A DNA stretch of 64,000 nt, taken from positions 1,942,583 through 2,006,582 of the forward strand of contig NC_031469.1 of NCBI RefSeq assembly GCF_000006565.2. Direction: 5' to 3'. Under the pieces are notes generated by a model. It saw only the letters and a list, made by a program, of their open reading frames with translations. It made no database searches and was not told the origin of the DNA. Shown here in pieces: positions 1 to 13,000 of this stretch; position 1 is the first letter of the stretch; every line of letters starts with the position of its first letter. Origin of the DNA: Toxoplasma gondii ME49. Lineage: Eukaryota > Apicomplexa > Conoidasida > Eucoccidiorida > Sarcocystidae. The translations under genes and the position numbers were made by a program.

Positions 1-2
1 CT

Positions 3-3000
3 CCGCTGCCCTCCTCTCTGCCCGCGTCGTCGACCGACTCTTCCGGCCAAACAGAAAAGCGCGCGGTTTCATTCCCGGAAGACGCGGGCGCGAGTGCCCG
101 GCGCTCGAGTTCGACCGTCGCGGCGACTCGGGAGGAGGAAACGACTCGCACTGCGAGTTCCTTTCCACAAGTCGAAGAGACGGCGGAGAGAGGACGCGAC
201 AGCTCTCTCGCTCTTTGGCCTGGCGCAGCGCGCGACGCTGCTGGCGACTTCGGGGAGGCGCTTCAGCCGCGCGCGACGCGCAGCCGACGAGGCACCTTTG
301 AAGTGAGGCCGAGCAAGAGCGCGTTGTTGCCTTCGCTGTTTCACCTGAGGAAGAAGACGCGGCTGCCTGTGCGTTTCGTCGGGTGGCCGGGCATCCACGT
401 CGAGAACGAAGAGGAGCAGGCGGAGATTGCGGAGCTGCTGCGAGCCTACGACTGTTCGCCGATCTTCCCAGACAAAGACGAGTTCGACTGCCATCTCACC
501 TTCTGCCATCAGGTCCTGTGGCCGCTGTTTCACAACGTCGTCGTCCTTGACTCCAATACCCAGGTCCCGTTCGACTCCGACCTCTGGGCCAAGTACCAGG
601 CTGTGAACAAACTGTGGGCAGACGCGGTGCTCCGCCAGGCGCACGAAACCGACATGGTCTGGGTCCACGACTACCACCTGCTCCTCGCGCCCATGCACAT
701 CACGCGGAAAGTCCGACGCGCCAACGTCGGCTTCTTTCTTCACATCCCCTTCCCCTCTTCCGAAATCTTCAGGTGTCTCCCTTGCCGAGAAGACGTGAGT
801 CGAAAAGAAAAAAACGCGACGCGCGTCAACACCTGCGGCTGTGGCGGAGCGGTCTCTGCTCGGGGGTGTATGTACACCCGAGGGGCTTCCCGGAGGTGTG
901 AGCAGGCCAGGCCGCGAGGGCGGCCTCTCCTCCGACGGCGTTGCCACTTTTTTGCATGCAAGCTTCAGGAAACACGCTTTCTTGCCGCGGCTCTCGGTGC
1001 GTCTGTCTCGTTCGTTCTTTGCGTTCCCCGTATCGATCCAACCAACATGGACAGACGCCGGTTGTGGGTCTGTGTCTGTGTGCATGTATGCGCATCTAGG
1101 GACATGCGTATGAGACGCAAATGTCTTCAACTTGTCTTATGAGTGCGTCCTGACGCCAATGTGTATACTGGGCGTTGCTTCGCTGTTGCGCTGTGCAAGT
1201 CCTTTGACCGGTTCGGCGGCTTTTCCTCCTTCTCTTGTTCAGATTTTGCGAGGGATGCTGTGCGCGGACTTGATTGGGTTTCACCTCTTCGAGTACGCGC
1301 GCCACTTTCTGGTCGCATGCAAGCGGCTGCTCGGCCTCGAGCACCATTTTTGTCGAGGGGGCATTCTGAACATCGAGTACGGCGGCCGCAACGTCTCGGT
1401 CCGCATCGGCCATGTCCACATTCAGTACGCCGACATTCGCTCGAAAATCGAGGCAAACCCGGTGGTTCTGCAGATGGCGCGAGACATCAGGTAAAACACA
1501 CGGACGTCCAGAGACAGGAAAGAAAGGGGAAATGGGGGAAATATCAAAGACAGGGCTACCCCGCTGGACGGGGCTCGATTTCGAGAAGCTCCAGGTGTCT
1601 AGACACCGCGCTTTACCGCAGGTAGTTGTGGGTGCAGAGACCAAGTTGTGTTTCCTCTTCCCCTTTGGTGGAAAGTGTTCGATCCTTTCCAGATTCCATG
1701 CACTTCTGTATGGCCGTTCTGTCGTTTTCCAACGACGCCTCGGCTTCTCTGCGGTGTCCGTACGGCACCTGTTTCCCGAGTGCTGGGACGCGTTTTCTCT
1801 GAACATTCCGGATTTCCTGGATCTCCGTTTCGCAAAAGGAATGTGGAATTTTTAGCCTCCGGTGTCCGTCGTCTCTCTGCATGCCTGTTCAGACAAAAAC
1901 ACGTCGGAAAATTCATCTTCGTCTCCGTGGACCGCTGCGAGAAATTGGCCGGTCTCCTCCTCAAAGTTCGCGCCTTCCAGGCGTTTCTCGTGACCTACTC
2001 TTATGCCAGGGTATGTTCCTTCAAAAGCGTTGTGCGCGCATTGTCCTCTGTTGTTCTCAACCTTCTTCCTCCGTCGCGCCTGGACGGAGGCTCTCCCTTC
2101 GCTTCCCTTTTTCTCTCTCTGCTTCTTTACTTCCGTCGACGCTTGTGTGGGTGCTTGGCTGTGGCTTTTAGACGCGTCGCGCGTGTGAATGGAGCCGCAG
2201 AGTGTATCCGCGAGAAACGCGCATCAATGCGTAGCGCGAACTCGACTTCCTCCGAGGTCCAGCTTGAGTAGCCTCCCCAGCAAAAGGGAGTTTATGTGGA
2301 CCTAGACATCCCTTGAACACTGCGGTCGACACTTTCCTCTCGACTCCGCTGCGTTTTCAGGGAAATGTCGTTCTCATTCAGTACGCGTATCCTACCATCA
2401 AATACGCAGAAGACACAGAAACCATGGCGACGGAACTCAAAGAGCTCGTGGAGAAAGTCAATGCCCAGTTCGCCTTGCCAGATCGCCCAGGTGAGGAGAA
2501 ATCGCAGGTTCTTTTTCAGTCTTCCGAGGTCTCTGCAGCGTGTTCCTTCTTTGGGGAGCAAGGGCGTCTTTTTTCGGCAAAACCTTCTACCGCAGTCTTG
2601 GGTCACTGGTGCATCTTGCCGCTGTCGCTCTGCACTTGCCGCTGTCGCTCTGCACTTGCCGCTGTCGCTCTGCACTTACCGCTGTCGCTCTGCACTTACC
2701 GCTGTCGCTCTGCACTTGCCGCTGTCGCTCTGCACTTGCCGTTGTCGCTCTGCACTTGCCGTTGTCGCTCTGCACTTGCCGTTGTCGCTCTGCACTTGCC
2801 GTTGTCGCTCTGCACTTACCGCTGTCGAGCTCTCCCGAGTTCCGCCGAATTTCCTTCTCTCTCGCGGGTCGGCTTTCCTCTTCGCGACAGCAAAGACAAC
2901 GGCGCTGCTCTGCTGCCTGGGTCGCTGTTTGTCGAGGCGCCATGTGAGAAACTCGTCAAGAATCATTCAGTCGGTGTCTGTGTGTCTCTCGGGGGAGGGG

Positions 3001-4781
3001 AGGGGGGGGTCTCCTCATCGGCTGGCCTTGTCTTCTCTGCTTGCGCGGTCAAAGAATCGTTTCTCTGGGGTCGCCAGTGCACTTTGCGGGTCTCTTTGTC
3101 TCTCTGGAACGGCCTCTCTTTTCAGATTTCCAACATATCGAACTCCACATCCAGCCGGTCGGCTGGGAGGAGAAGTGGGCGTTGTTTACCGCGGGCGACT
3201 GCTTCCTTGACACATCGATCCGAGATGGCCTGAATCTCAATCCGTTCGAGTTTATCTGTTGCCACAAAGACAACGTCACCGGTGTGATTTTATCAGAGTT
3301 CACGGGGTGCAGCAGAGCCCTCGCCTCGGCCATTCGCGTCAATCCTTGGAAGGTCAGTTGAAAAAGCAAGTCAGTTGAAAAAACAAGACACACGCGAAGC
3401 GCGCTGAGAGACAAAAGGAGTTCTTCTCTCTCGTGCTGTCTCCTCTCTTTCGTCTCGCTCTTTCTTCTTTCTCCTCCCTTTCTTCTCTGGCTCGTCTTCC
3501 GCTGTAGCCGCCACTCTGCGTTCGTCCGCTGCGCCTCTGCAGGTGGAGGCGGTGGCAGATGCGATGGACAGAATCATCAACATGCCTGTGGAGGAGCAGC
3601 GCGACCGGTTCACCCGCGACCGCGACTACTTGAGTCACAACAGTACGCAGAAGTGGGCAGACGAAAACATTCTGGATCTGCGACGAGCCCGGAAACCAGA
3701 CGACTTCGTCTACGTCTCTTGGGGTCTCGGCAACACCTTCCGCGTCCTAGGCATGGACTCCAACTTCCGGTAAGAAGAGTTGTTAGGACCGGGGAAACGG
3801 TCGACGGCCAAGGCAGGTCCACGCGACAGTGCAACAGAGAGCGGGGAAGCTGTCAAGAGGCGAACGCGTCAGCTCTGCTCAGCCAAAGACGCGGTCGGGG
3901 GGCCTTCGGGGGAAGAGAAACGCACATGTGGTATTCCAGCTCTTTCGAAGCCGGCTGAACAAGGTGCTCTGCTGTGCCAAGGACTTCGCTGTCGGCGCGC
4001 GGATCTGCGTAGCGTCTTCTGCCCTAGATCGCAGCAGCAGGAGTGTCAGAGCGCTGGTGCAGGAGAACCTCGGCGAGGAAGGAAGGGCGCCTGGAGTCGA
4101 GTCCAAGAAGGAGAAGCCGCGGCAGATCCCGGAGGAAACGACGAAGAGCAGGAAGGTTGCCGGCGCGCAGAGAGGAAGACAGCGAGAAGGGGCGGCCGAG
4201 GCCGGGGACAGTGTGGAGAAAATGCGACAGAGCAGTGGAGAACGGGAGGAGACCAGGGGATGGACAAGTCGAGAAGGAAGTCGAGGAAAAGGACAGCGAG
4301 GAATCGACGAAGAAGATAGGGGGAAGGGAACCAAGGCAGCGCTTTTCAAGGTTTACGGCAACGACCAGTTCTGCGGAGCGCCTGCGATTCGACCTTTCGA
4401 ACTCGAGTTCTCCAGAAGCGTTTTCGGACCTTGTTGCTGCTCCTGTTTTCCAGGTTTCTGGACACAAATCAAGTGGTGCGAGGCTACCGAACTTCTCGAC
4501 ATCGCGTCTTCTTCTTCGACTGCGAAGGCACACTCGCGCCGGACAGACGCCGAATCACTTTTGTACCTGGCGGCGAAAATCTTTTTGCGCAAGGTCGCCC
4601 GCCTTCGCCGCAAGTCAAGGACTGTCTCCAGGCGCTTGTCGACGACCAAAGAAACACTGTTGTCATTCTCTCGGGACGCGACAGACACCTCCTAGAGGAA
4701 TGGTTCTCTTCCATCAGAGGCATTGGACTTTGTGCCGAACACGGTAAGGCGACAGTGTAGGTGCTTCGACAAATCTCGACG

Positions 4782-4815
<34 letters not shown>

Positions 4816-4872
4816 TCTACAGATGCATATGTATATGTATACATATATATACAGTTGTGTGCATTATACGTA

Positions 4873-4909
<37 letters not shown>

Positions 4910-5324
4910 GTATGTATGCATATGCATATATAAGCGTACACTGATGTGCCGTATGCAGAAACATAGACGTAGGGATGCATTCTGTGGTTCACGGACATGT
5001 GAGTTGGGAGACAGCGAGAGAAATCGGTTTCGTTGAGGGTTCCTGGAATCGTCGAGAGTGAGAGTTTGCGAAGGATCGGGTGGCTGGATCTGAAAATAAA
5101 GTTTTTTCGAGTTCTGCGGAAGCGAAGAGCCGTAGGGTGTCGGAAACAGGAGAGATTCTGCAGGGGAAAGACACACGAGATGCGCGGTTTCCGAGGACAC
5201 ACACCTGGTCCCTTCACTCACATGCAGCATCTGCTAGCTTCCACAATCCATGGACAATGAGACACCGGTGATAAAAGATCCCTTCCTTCTACCACTTCCA
5301 CGTTAATATATATATTTATATATT

Positions 5325-5358
<34 letters not shown>

Positions 5359-7921
5359 GGTCTATGTGTAGATCCGTAGAAAGGCGTATATGCATGTATC
5401 TGCACTTTTGTGTCGGCGTGTATGTAAATGTATTTACACATACAGATCCGTGAATCTCCATCCATACGTTTTTGTATTTATGTAGACATATATATATATA
5501 TATATGTATATGTATATATATGTATATGTATAGGGGGGAGATTGTGTGTTTTTTTGTCGTTTGCTTGAGAGGTTTGTTTTCAGTGCGTTGTGGTGATAAG
5601 AGCTTTTGGAGTGACCTGCGGTTGGTTTTCAGGTTTTTACTACCGGGTTCCGGGCATCACGGGGGACCAGTGGCACTGCATGTCTCGTCAAACAGACTTC
5701 ACGTGGAAGCAAGTGGCGATCGAGCTGATGCTGCAGTATGTGAAGCGAACTCAGGGCTCATTCATCGAAAACAAAGTAGGTGAACGGTGGTTTTTCTTTT
5801 CTGGAACGTCTCCCTTGCGTGGACCTCACGCTCTCTCCTCGAAACGTCGCCGCCCCCGCCACACAGAGCTGCCGGCGCCTTCTCTCTCCTCGACTAGAGA
5901 ACTCGCAGGTCGCGATCGAGAGCGGAGTCGAAGACGAGTCTCTTTTTCGCTTCAGTTGCGAAGCGCGTCGTTTCTGACTTGGCGTCCACGAAGAACTGGA
6001 AAAAAACCTGTGCTGGAACGGTTCTCAAGAGTCGAAAACCGACAGTTGTGACGCTTGGGACCCGCAAGCTGACTTCCAAGTGCGACGCGAAGTTCGCTGC
6101 GTTTGAACACTTGCCAGTTGCGAGAGGATCTCTGTAGTTCCTTGCAGACATTTCATGTCCGCCGATTCCTTCTCTGCGCTTGTGCGCAGCCTTCTTGTCG
6201 GCAGTTCCTTGCGGCTGGCGGTAGAACCGTACCAAACACACTGGCGTTTACACAGAGCCCCGCTGCGTCTGATTCACCTCGTGAAGGAGGAGTGCGAGGG
6301 TGGCTGTTCTGGACAAGCTTTTGTTCACCGTGACGTCCGCCTCAAAACTCCGGAGTGAACATCGCAGAGTCGGATTCCTGCGTCTACAGACGCTGGCTTT
6401 TCTCTTGTGCATGTGCCTCCAGTCCTGCTCGGACTCGAAGCTGAATGTGACAACAGTGAATTCTTCTCTCGTTCTGCTGCAGGGAAGTGCTCTCGTCTTC
6501 CAGTACCGCGACGCAGATCCGGATTTCGGCAGCATGCAAGCCAAGGATCTCTCGAACTACCTCGGGTGAGAAACTCGCATTCTGCGCGAACACCCTCAGC
6601 GCTTCTCAGGCTTTGTTCGCCGCATTTCTTCAGACAAGGAAAATGGGTCGGTGAAGGGCACTGCGTCAGGCGCCTTCGCCTCTCGCCTTCGGGTGCGCAA
6701 CGTGTATCGAAAAGGAATCTGATTTCTTTTCAGGGAACTGCTCTTCGGCTATCCTGTCTCGGTCATGAGCGGGAAAGGCTACGTGGAAGTGAAACTGCGA
6801 GGTGTCAACAAAGGGCATGCAGTCGAGAAAGTTCTGCGGAAACTCAGCAACCTCCACGGAGACGTCGACTTCGTTCTCTGCGTCGGAGATGACAGGTAAA
6901 CAGACCAATGAAAGCTGACGAACGAGACGCAAGAAAACTCGCACGTGAGCCATCTACTTCTACTCACGTGAATACACATACATGCACATGCACACATACT
7001 ACCTACATATGTATATGCATATATATATATATATATATATGTGTATATATATATGTATATATGTATATATATGTATATGTGTGCATATATATATATATAT
7101 ATATATGTATATGCGTAGAGAAGTACTTGTGCAGTTCTGTGTTTGTGAGTGGATATTCCTGTGCACAGAGGCGTAGCGTTTTTCATGTGAGTTTTAGAAG
7201 TGAATGTATGCTGTTGAGTCTGGAGAAGGCGTCGGCTCTTTTCAGGGCGCATACTTTTGAGGAAAGGTGAGTTTCGCAGTTGAGGGAACGGGAAGCGATG
7301 GTGTTGGCAGGACGCGATTGAGGAGACTGCATTCCAGAGGCCTTCCTTTCTTCTGAATTTTCTTCAGAAGCGACGAAGACATGTTCGCGGTCATCAACGC
7401 CATGACGGAAGACGGGGACCAGCTGTGCCTGCCAGAGGGCAGCGGCGCCGGGAGCAGCGGCCTCTATCGCCACACACAGTCGAAGGATCGAATTCCTAGA
7501 CGCAACTCTGTCTCTGTACGCGGCGGGTCGATGACGCAACGCGTCAAAATTGGGGAAGCGAGCTGTCCTCAGAGATCTGCGTACTTCTCCCACACTTGCA
7601 GACGTATACATGGCTTTCTGCGCAGTTGCTGCTGTATCTGTAAATGTTTGTGCCGGTCTTTGTCCAACATACATATACATATACATATATGTATGTATAT
7701 ATATATATATTTATTTAATGTATTTAATATATTGATATTCATTAGTGTATGTATGTACAGAAACGTTGCAGAAGTGCGTAGGTTGATAGATGTGTGCCGT
7801 AAGTGAGAGGAAGAAAGCCCTGACGTACCGTGAGATGTGCGTCGCGAGAGTTTGAAAAGACATACACATATACATATATACAAATTATACATATATATAT
7901 ATATATATATATACATATATG

Positions 7922-7955
<34 letters not shown>

Positions 7956-10011
7956 TCTCGAACTGTTGAGATACACGTCTGCATAGGTGTAGGTAACTAG
8001 ATGCCAATACACAGACAACAGACTTTATTTGAATGTGCGTACATCTTTTCTCTCGCTTTCAGTCGGATGAGAACCGAGCAGAAGCTGTCGTTGGAAACGT
8101 GGAGGGACTCATGAAGCGTGACGGGTCGATGCAGCATGCGGGGGCGCTCGGCAGCGGCTTGACCTCTGCGTCTTCCAGCACAAGTCTCAGTGGGCACACA
8201 AAGGTAAAGGAAACAACTGCGGGGGAAGGCGTAGAAAGGCGAGCAGGAAGGCGAGGAGGAAGAGAAGACAAAGCGAGGAGCGAGGGAGAGACCGAACGCA
8301 GAAACAAGGAGGTGACGCAAAGGAGGAGAGCCGGAGGAGGAAGGAGGGACGCACACAGGCAAAAAGAAGAGCAGCAGAAGGGAGGGAGACGAACAGCGAG
8401 GGAGAGAAGAGAGCAGACAAGGAGATGATACAGCAGAGGAAAGAAAGGAGGGGAAGACGCGCGGGGCGTACCAGAGAAAGAAGAAAGGAGACAGGTACGA
8501 AGCGAACGATAGGGCGGAGGGAGGGAGCGAGAGAAGAGAAACGGAGAGGAGAGACTCAACCTTGCGTTCGAACAAGGATGCAGAGCACGGAGAAGAATCG
8601 AAAGGGGCTGTGGAGCCCGACGATACAAAGAGGAGAAAACAGAAACAAAAGACAGAGAAAAAGAAACAAGACACAGGAGCGCAGACACAGCATGAGGAAA
8701 CGAGGACGGAAGTGATGCAAGTGTGTATCTCTTTGTTGTGTTGGAATGTGCAGAAAACGAGTCCTCACTTTTTCACATGCACCGTCGGCAAGAAGCCGTC
8801 CAACGCTCGGTATGTTTTTTTTTTAAAAAACAAAGTTTCTTAGAGCACTTTTCCCCGCGTTTTCGTCTCGTGCCGTCTCATCTGCGTCTTTCCGTCTCAG
8901 CGCATTACTTCACTTTCTTCTTTTTTTCTTTCGTTCTTCTAATCCAGTCTTCTTGCGTGTGTGAATGCTGTGTCGTCCTTCGTCTCTCTCCATGCGTATC
9001 CTCTGTACCTCTCTTGGCCCGCAGTCGCCTCCGTCAAGGGGGAACGCAAACGACGCGGCGACGTGGAACGCGAAATGTGCAGAAGGTGCTCCACGGTCTC
9101 CAGAGTTTTCTGAAGTGTGTCTTCAAGTTTCGCCGAACAACGATTCGTGTCGACTGTTCGGATAACTTCAAAAGACGACGCGCCATCCTTGTTTCCCTCC
9201 TCTCGTTTCTGGCTTTGGCTTTTTCGAAACGCGGAGTTCCTCTGTTTCATTCGTCTTTTTGGCCCGTTCTCGATCTCTTCACAGGTATTACCTCAACGAC
9301 ACTGAGGATGTCTCCGATCTCCTCGACTCTCTGCAGCAGTGCACTGAGAAGGTAAACTTCTTGCCCCCAGACACACTCTGTTCGCAGGTGGAGGCGTCCG
9401 CCGTGTTTTTCAGTTTAATCCGGTTCTTGCCTTGGGCCTCGCCCCCCCCCTTTGTTCTACGCCATCGGCTCTCTTCATGCGCGTCCCGTCATGTGCCGTC
9501 GCGTTCTCTTTGCGGTGTCCCTCCTCTTTCCTCGCTTCGTGTGTGTTTCGCGTCGTTTTCTGTGGCGTCACCCCCATCACTGGCTCCCTCCCTCCCATCC
9601 TCTCTCTTCTGCTGTCGCGTTCTCTCTCTTTTTCTGTGTTTGTTCAATCCGCTTGACCTTTTCATCTCGCTGCAGGTGTGCTCGGCTCGTGTGGTTCTCC
9701 AGGACGGGAAGGAGCAGTGGAGTTCGTCGAAGGACGCGAGTTGCCTCTCGGCGCCAGTCGTGGCGGCCGCGGCGGCTGCGGGCTCGCTCGCGGGGAACGC
9801 GGCGGTGCAGCTGAGGAAAGGCGACAGCGCAGGTTCGAACTTTGCGAGTCTGTGGAGATCGCCTCTGGGATCAGGAGCAGGTCGCACGAGAGAACGAACG
9901 CTCGCGCAGTGGGCGGGGCAGGCGCCGAGCGCCATCTTCAGTCGCCCCGTCGGTGCCGTTGAAGTTCGCGCCAACGCAGCTGGCAGCACAGATCGCCCAA
10001 CAGACGAGTAG
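3..10011 (+). CDS. Trehalose-6-phosphate synthase/phosphatase-like fusion protein, 5' partial
   Basis: The gene enters the window already open, so the N-terminus lies outside. Exons: 3-794, 1243-1490, 1893-2010, 2361-2490, 3126-3352, 3543-3769, 4454-4743, 5633-5775, 6483-6565, 6734-6895, 7368-about 7515, 8063-8203, 8754-8809, 9285-9351, 9676-10011 (about 1,055 residues seen). The first five or six exons encode a GT20 synthase domain: [41 protein letters not shown]. Exons 7-14 encode a HAD-type trehalose-phosphatase domain: [43 protein letters not shown] and the synthase-phosphatase order resemble plant class II TPS proteins. Two catalytic motifs are altered: the synthase VDRxDYxKG motif reads [10 protein letters not shown] (Lys lost), and the HAD motif DxDGT reads DCEGT. 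About 100 non-conserved residues sit between SDEDMF and VGKKPS. The exon 11 donor (GTACGC) is uncertain. A cytosolic sugar-phosphate role, perhaps regulatory, is inferred. Confidence 0.92.
864..879. repeat. Dispersed inverted repeat GGTGTNYGTACACC, copy in TPS intron 1
   Basis: Reads gggtgtatgtacaccc: arms GGGTGTA and TACACCC around TG. It lies inside the first intron of the TPS-like gene. Same family as copies listed at 20471, 22226, 22808, 23004, 25623, 26604, 28421, 36110, 37288, 50064, 60850 and 61783. Confidence 0.8.
2615..2828 (+). repeat. 20-bp intronic minisatellite
   Basis: Ten tandem copies of a 20-bp unit (cttgccgctgtcgctctgca) plus a partial eleventh, lying wholly in intron 4 of the TPS-like gene. 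Units differ at only two positions (cttgcc/cttacc and gctg/gttg), which indicates recent expansion or homogenisation. Confidence 0.95.
4786..4815. repeat. Poly-C run followed by (CA)n
   Basis: A run of 17 C residues directly followed by a short CA repeat, in intron 7 of the TPS-like gene. Slippage-prone and likely length-variable. Confidence 0.9.
4876..5533. repeat. (TA)n-rich microsatellite cluster in TPS intron 7
   Basis: Three separate TA-rich tracts (about 4876-4908, 5305-5359 and 5489-5533) with TATG and TTTA interruptions, within the 889-bp intron between exons 7 and 8. No coding potential is seen between them. Confidence 0.9.
7010..7115. repeat. (TA)n/(TATG)n microsatellite in TPS intron 10
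   Basis: About 100 bp of alternating TA with interspersed TATG, within the intron between exons 10 and 11. Flanked by ordinary mixed sequence. Confidence 0.9.
7668..7957. repeat. (TA)n microsatellites in TPS intron 11
   Basis: Two TA-rich blocks (about 7668-7735 and 7860-7957) separated by mixed sequence, in the intron upstream of exon 12. Confidence 0.9.
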
Positions 10012-13000
10012 AACGAGATAGGCGAAAGCTCTTGTACAGAGAGAGGAACAGTTCGGCCTCCGAGGAGACGAGCGTAGGAACTCGAAGAGGAAGAAGGAGG
10101 TGGAGGCGCAAGTGGAACGGAAGAAGGCAGGTGGTGTGTGCGGTCTGGCGAGAAACACCGTCGAGAGGGAGGAGAGAAACGGAAGGATATACGAGAGCGA
10201 TGAAGACAGGGAAAGGAGAAGGCACTGCGTGAGAGCGAAGGAACCTTGAAAGGGGGAGTTGGAGAGACACTGGCAGAGAGAAAAGGGAGACGCGGATCTC
10301 CAGAGAATGGGTTCTCTGTAAGACTGCGAGCCGACCAAAGATACGCAAGTCGATTGAGAGGGGCAGAAGGCAGACGGCGAGGAAAGAAGGTGGGTGGCAA
10401 ACACGAGAGTGCTCCGAGGAAAAACGCGATGAAGGAGCAGCTGCGTGAACGAGCGCGTTTCAGCACAGTGCTTACCACCTTACTTTTGTGGTCCGATGCT
10501 GCTGGGGCCGGGGAGGGAAATCGAGAAATAGCAAATGTTCGCGACTTGCGGGCAAGATGAGGGGAGAACAGTGACGATTCGGCTATATTAGGTAACGGAA
10601 AAGGTCGGAGACGTGGACTCTGGGCTTTCTCGACAGCTGAGCAACACCAACAAGCGCGCTTTTCACGTTCACCGTACCTAGCACACACTGGACGCACAGT
10701 GGAAGGCGACAGAGAGAGTCGCAGCGAAGGGAATCCTGAAGTTCTTGAAGGAATCGAGCAGTAACTTCCGCGGAAGCGATACGGGGGTGACGGTAGGACG
10801 ACTAAACAACACACGCTGGAAGTCCTTTTTAGAGAAAGAAACGGGGGGGGGGGGGAGAGAAGGAAGCGGCAGCGCTGAAGGGAAGATAAGCGGAGCTCAC
10901 TGCGAGAAAAACAAATCAGGGAAGAACAGCTTTCTTCCGTCCAAGACTTTTTTCCGACCATTTCTGTGTCTTGTTCGTCTCGTCTCTCTTCGAACTCCGT
11001 CTGTCTCCATATGAGTCACCTTGGCGCGGGTGGGTGCGGCTGTCTGGCTGCATGCGAATTCTTGAAAACTGAGTGCGAGGGCGGAATCAGCGAAGACTTT
11101 GATTTCGCGTGGGTTTTTTCTCTTTGCCGAGTGAGGCAGTTTGAGATGTTTTCAAGCAGAGAGAACGAGGCATGTGCGTGTGTCTCCCGGCTTCCTTCAT
11201 CGAGAATCGTGGCGTTTGCTGTCGCGTGGCGGCATCTGAACAGCTTTTCGCCAGTTTTCTACAAAGGAAAATGTCTTTGTCCGCTATGCGAACGGGCGTC
11301 GTGCCTGCAGTTCCCGGCTTTCAGGGAACACGTGTAGACTTTCTACTTTTACGAGGAATCCCCCGGGGTCCGAGAGAATGAACATTCGTGTAGAGGAAAC
11401 ATGCTTTGCGGCCGTTCATGGTGCCGATCGCAGGCCGTGGTGGAAGCAAGAAATCTCCACACAGGCAATAGTGAGTAACAAATGCACATTCGCTTTTGTT
11501 GTGACCGTCTCGTCATAGATGATATGGGGCGTTTGCATGCGCGTGGCTCGCGATACTGTCTACGCCTGTTTTCTTCGGGACCAGCTCCGCGTAGCGAAAA
11601 AACGAGAACCTGTGCGCTCGCGGAAAAACGAAGTGGTTCCGCACCGAGTGTACGCTTCTGTGGGTGCTAAGCAGACACAGGTCGGTGTGGTTTTTCGTTT
11701 TGTGTAGAATCCTGCTGCTTCCACCCGCTGGATAACATCTTGAACGCAACTTTGTCTCGAAGAAAAAGGCAATTCACCACTGGAGAGCGCACATTCCGGT
11801 TCCGCAGATTTCTGCTGAGGCACACACACTCGATTTTCGTGGAAGATAGAGGCAGCGATTGTGTGCACGAAAGTACACAAATACCCATCAGAAAACAAAA
11901 GAAACGACACTCACAGTTACAGATGATAAAGTGGGACTTCCAGGTTTCTGTAGAAACTGAGTTTTTTTCGGCGAGGCGATCCTTCGATCCAGATCTTCTG
12001 CCAACTAGCTGGTCGAGCAGAGGCCTACTGTCCGGTCTCTGCGGAAGGTCCGTCGGGAAATTCCGTGCAGAGACTGCGCAGTTTTCAATACGGTGTGCTC
12101 TGGTTATTTGTTGCGTTAACAAGCGGATAGAATTGGAGGTACGAACAACCGTGACCAAGCGCTCTCCACGAAGTAGGGAAGTCCACGGCGTGTGTTTCTC
12201 TCAGAGTTCAGAGTGCTCTGCGTTGCTCAAAAAGGGTAAAGAAAGGCACAAGATAACGCGGATCTGCAAAAACAGGCACATAAGAGCCGAGCCACTTGTC
12301 CAGCTTCGTGTCCACGCTGCCTCGATTGAGTGCAGATGTAAACTTGCAACTGAAACCCAGAAGATCTTGCTCTTAACCGTTCGACAAGCCAAGCAGCGTA
12401 GGTCATTTTTCACAACACTCCGCAGTGTTCTGTACCGTACGAAGCGCCTCTATAGGAACTCGCAAAAGGCTCCCAATCTCAGAGATTATCTGAAGGTCCA
12501 TGAATTGATACGATGCCCAAACGCGGCGTTCTCAAAGGCTAATAATGTTGTCATGGAGAACTGCAGCTGTGAGAATGTTGTCTTACCTGACAAAATCGTC
12601 AGTGTCTTATTTCTTTTGCTTGGCGTGACAGCTACGAAGCTGAGTTCATGCGGTAGAGAGGTGACCCTAATCCATGCGTTTTTTGGACTTCCACAGCTGA
12701 ACACTGGAAATGCCTCAACTCGTTCTAAAGTGACAGTGTCGTCGCGTTCGTCTCCATTTAATGTTCGTCTGTTTTTCCTCATACAGTGTTTGTTTCATCC
12801 CGACGAACTGCGTCGCGGCAAGCATCGAATCACGGCCTCAGTTCCTCTGTCGATTGTTTATCTGAGTTGCTTCACACACAGACACCATGGGTTGCAGTGC
12901 GAATTTCAGAGATGACGTTGTATCTCAGTAGACTGGTTAAACACGTTCACGCACTATATCACAGGAATCAAAAAACGCGAGTGTTTAGGTCGACAGCTAG

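Noticed and set aside
9489..10961. 490-codon minus-strand frame overlapping the TPS-like 3' end
   Set aside because: It is antisense to exon 15 and the purine-rich 3' flank; the translation is Ser/Pro/Phe/Leu low complexity with no domain. Stop-poor composition explains it.
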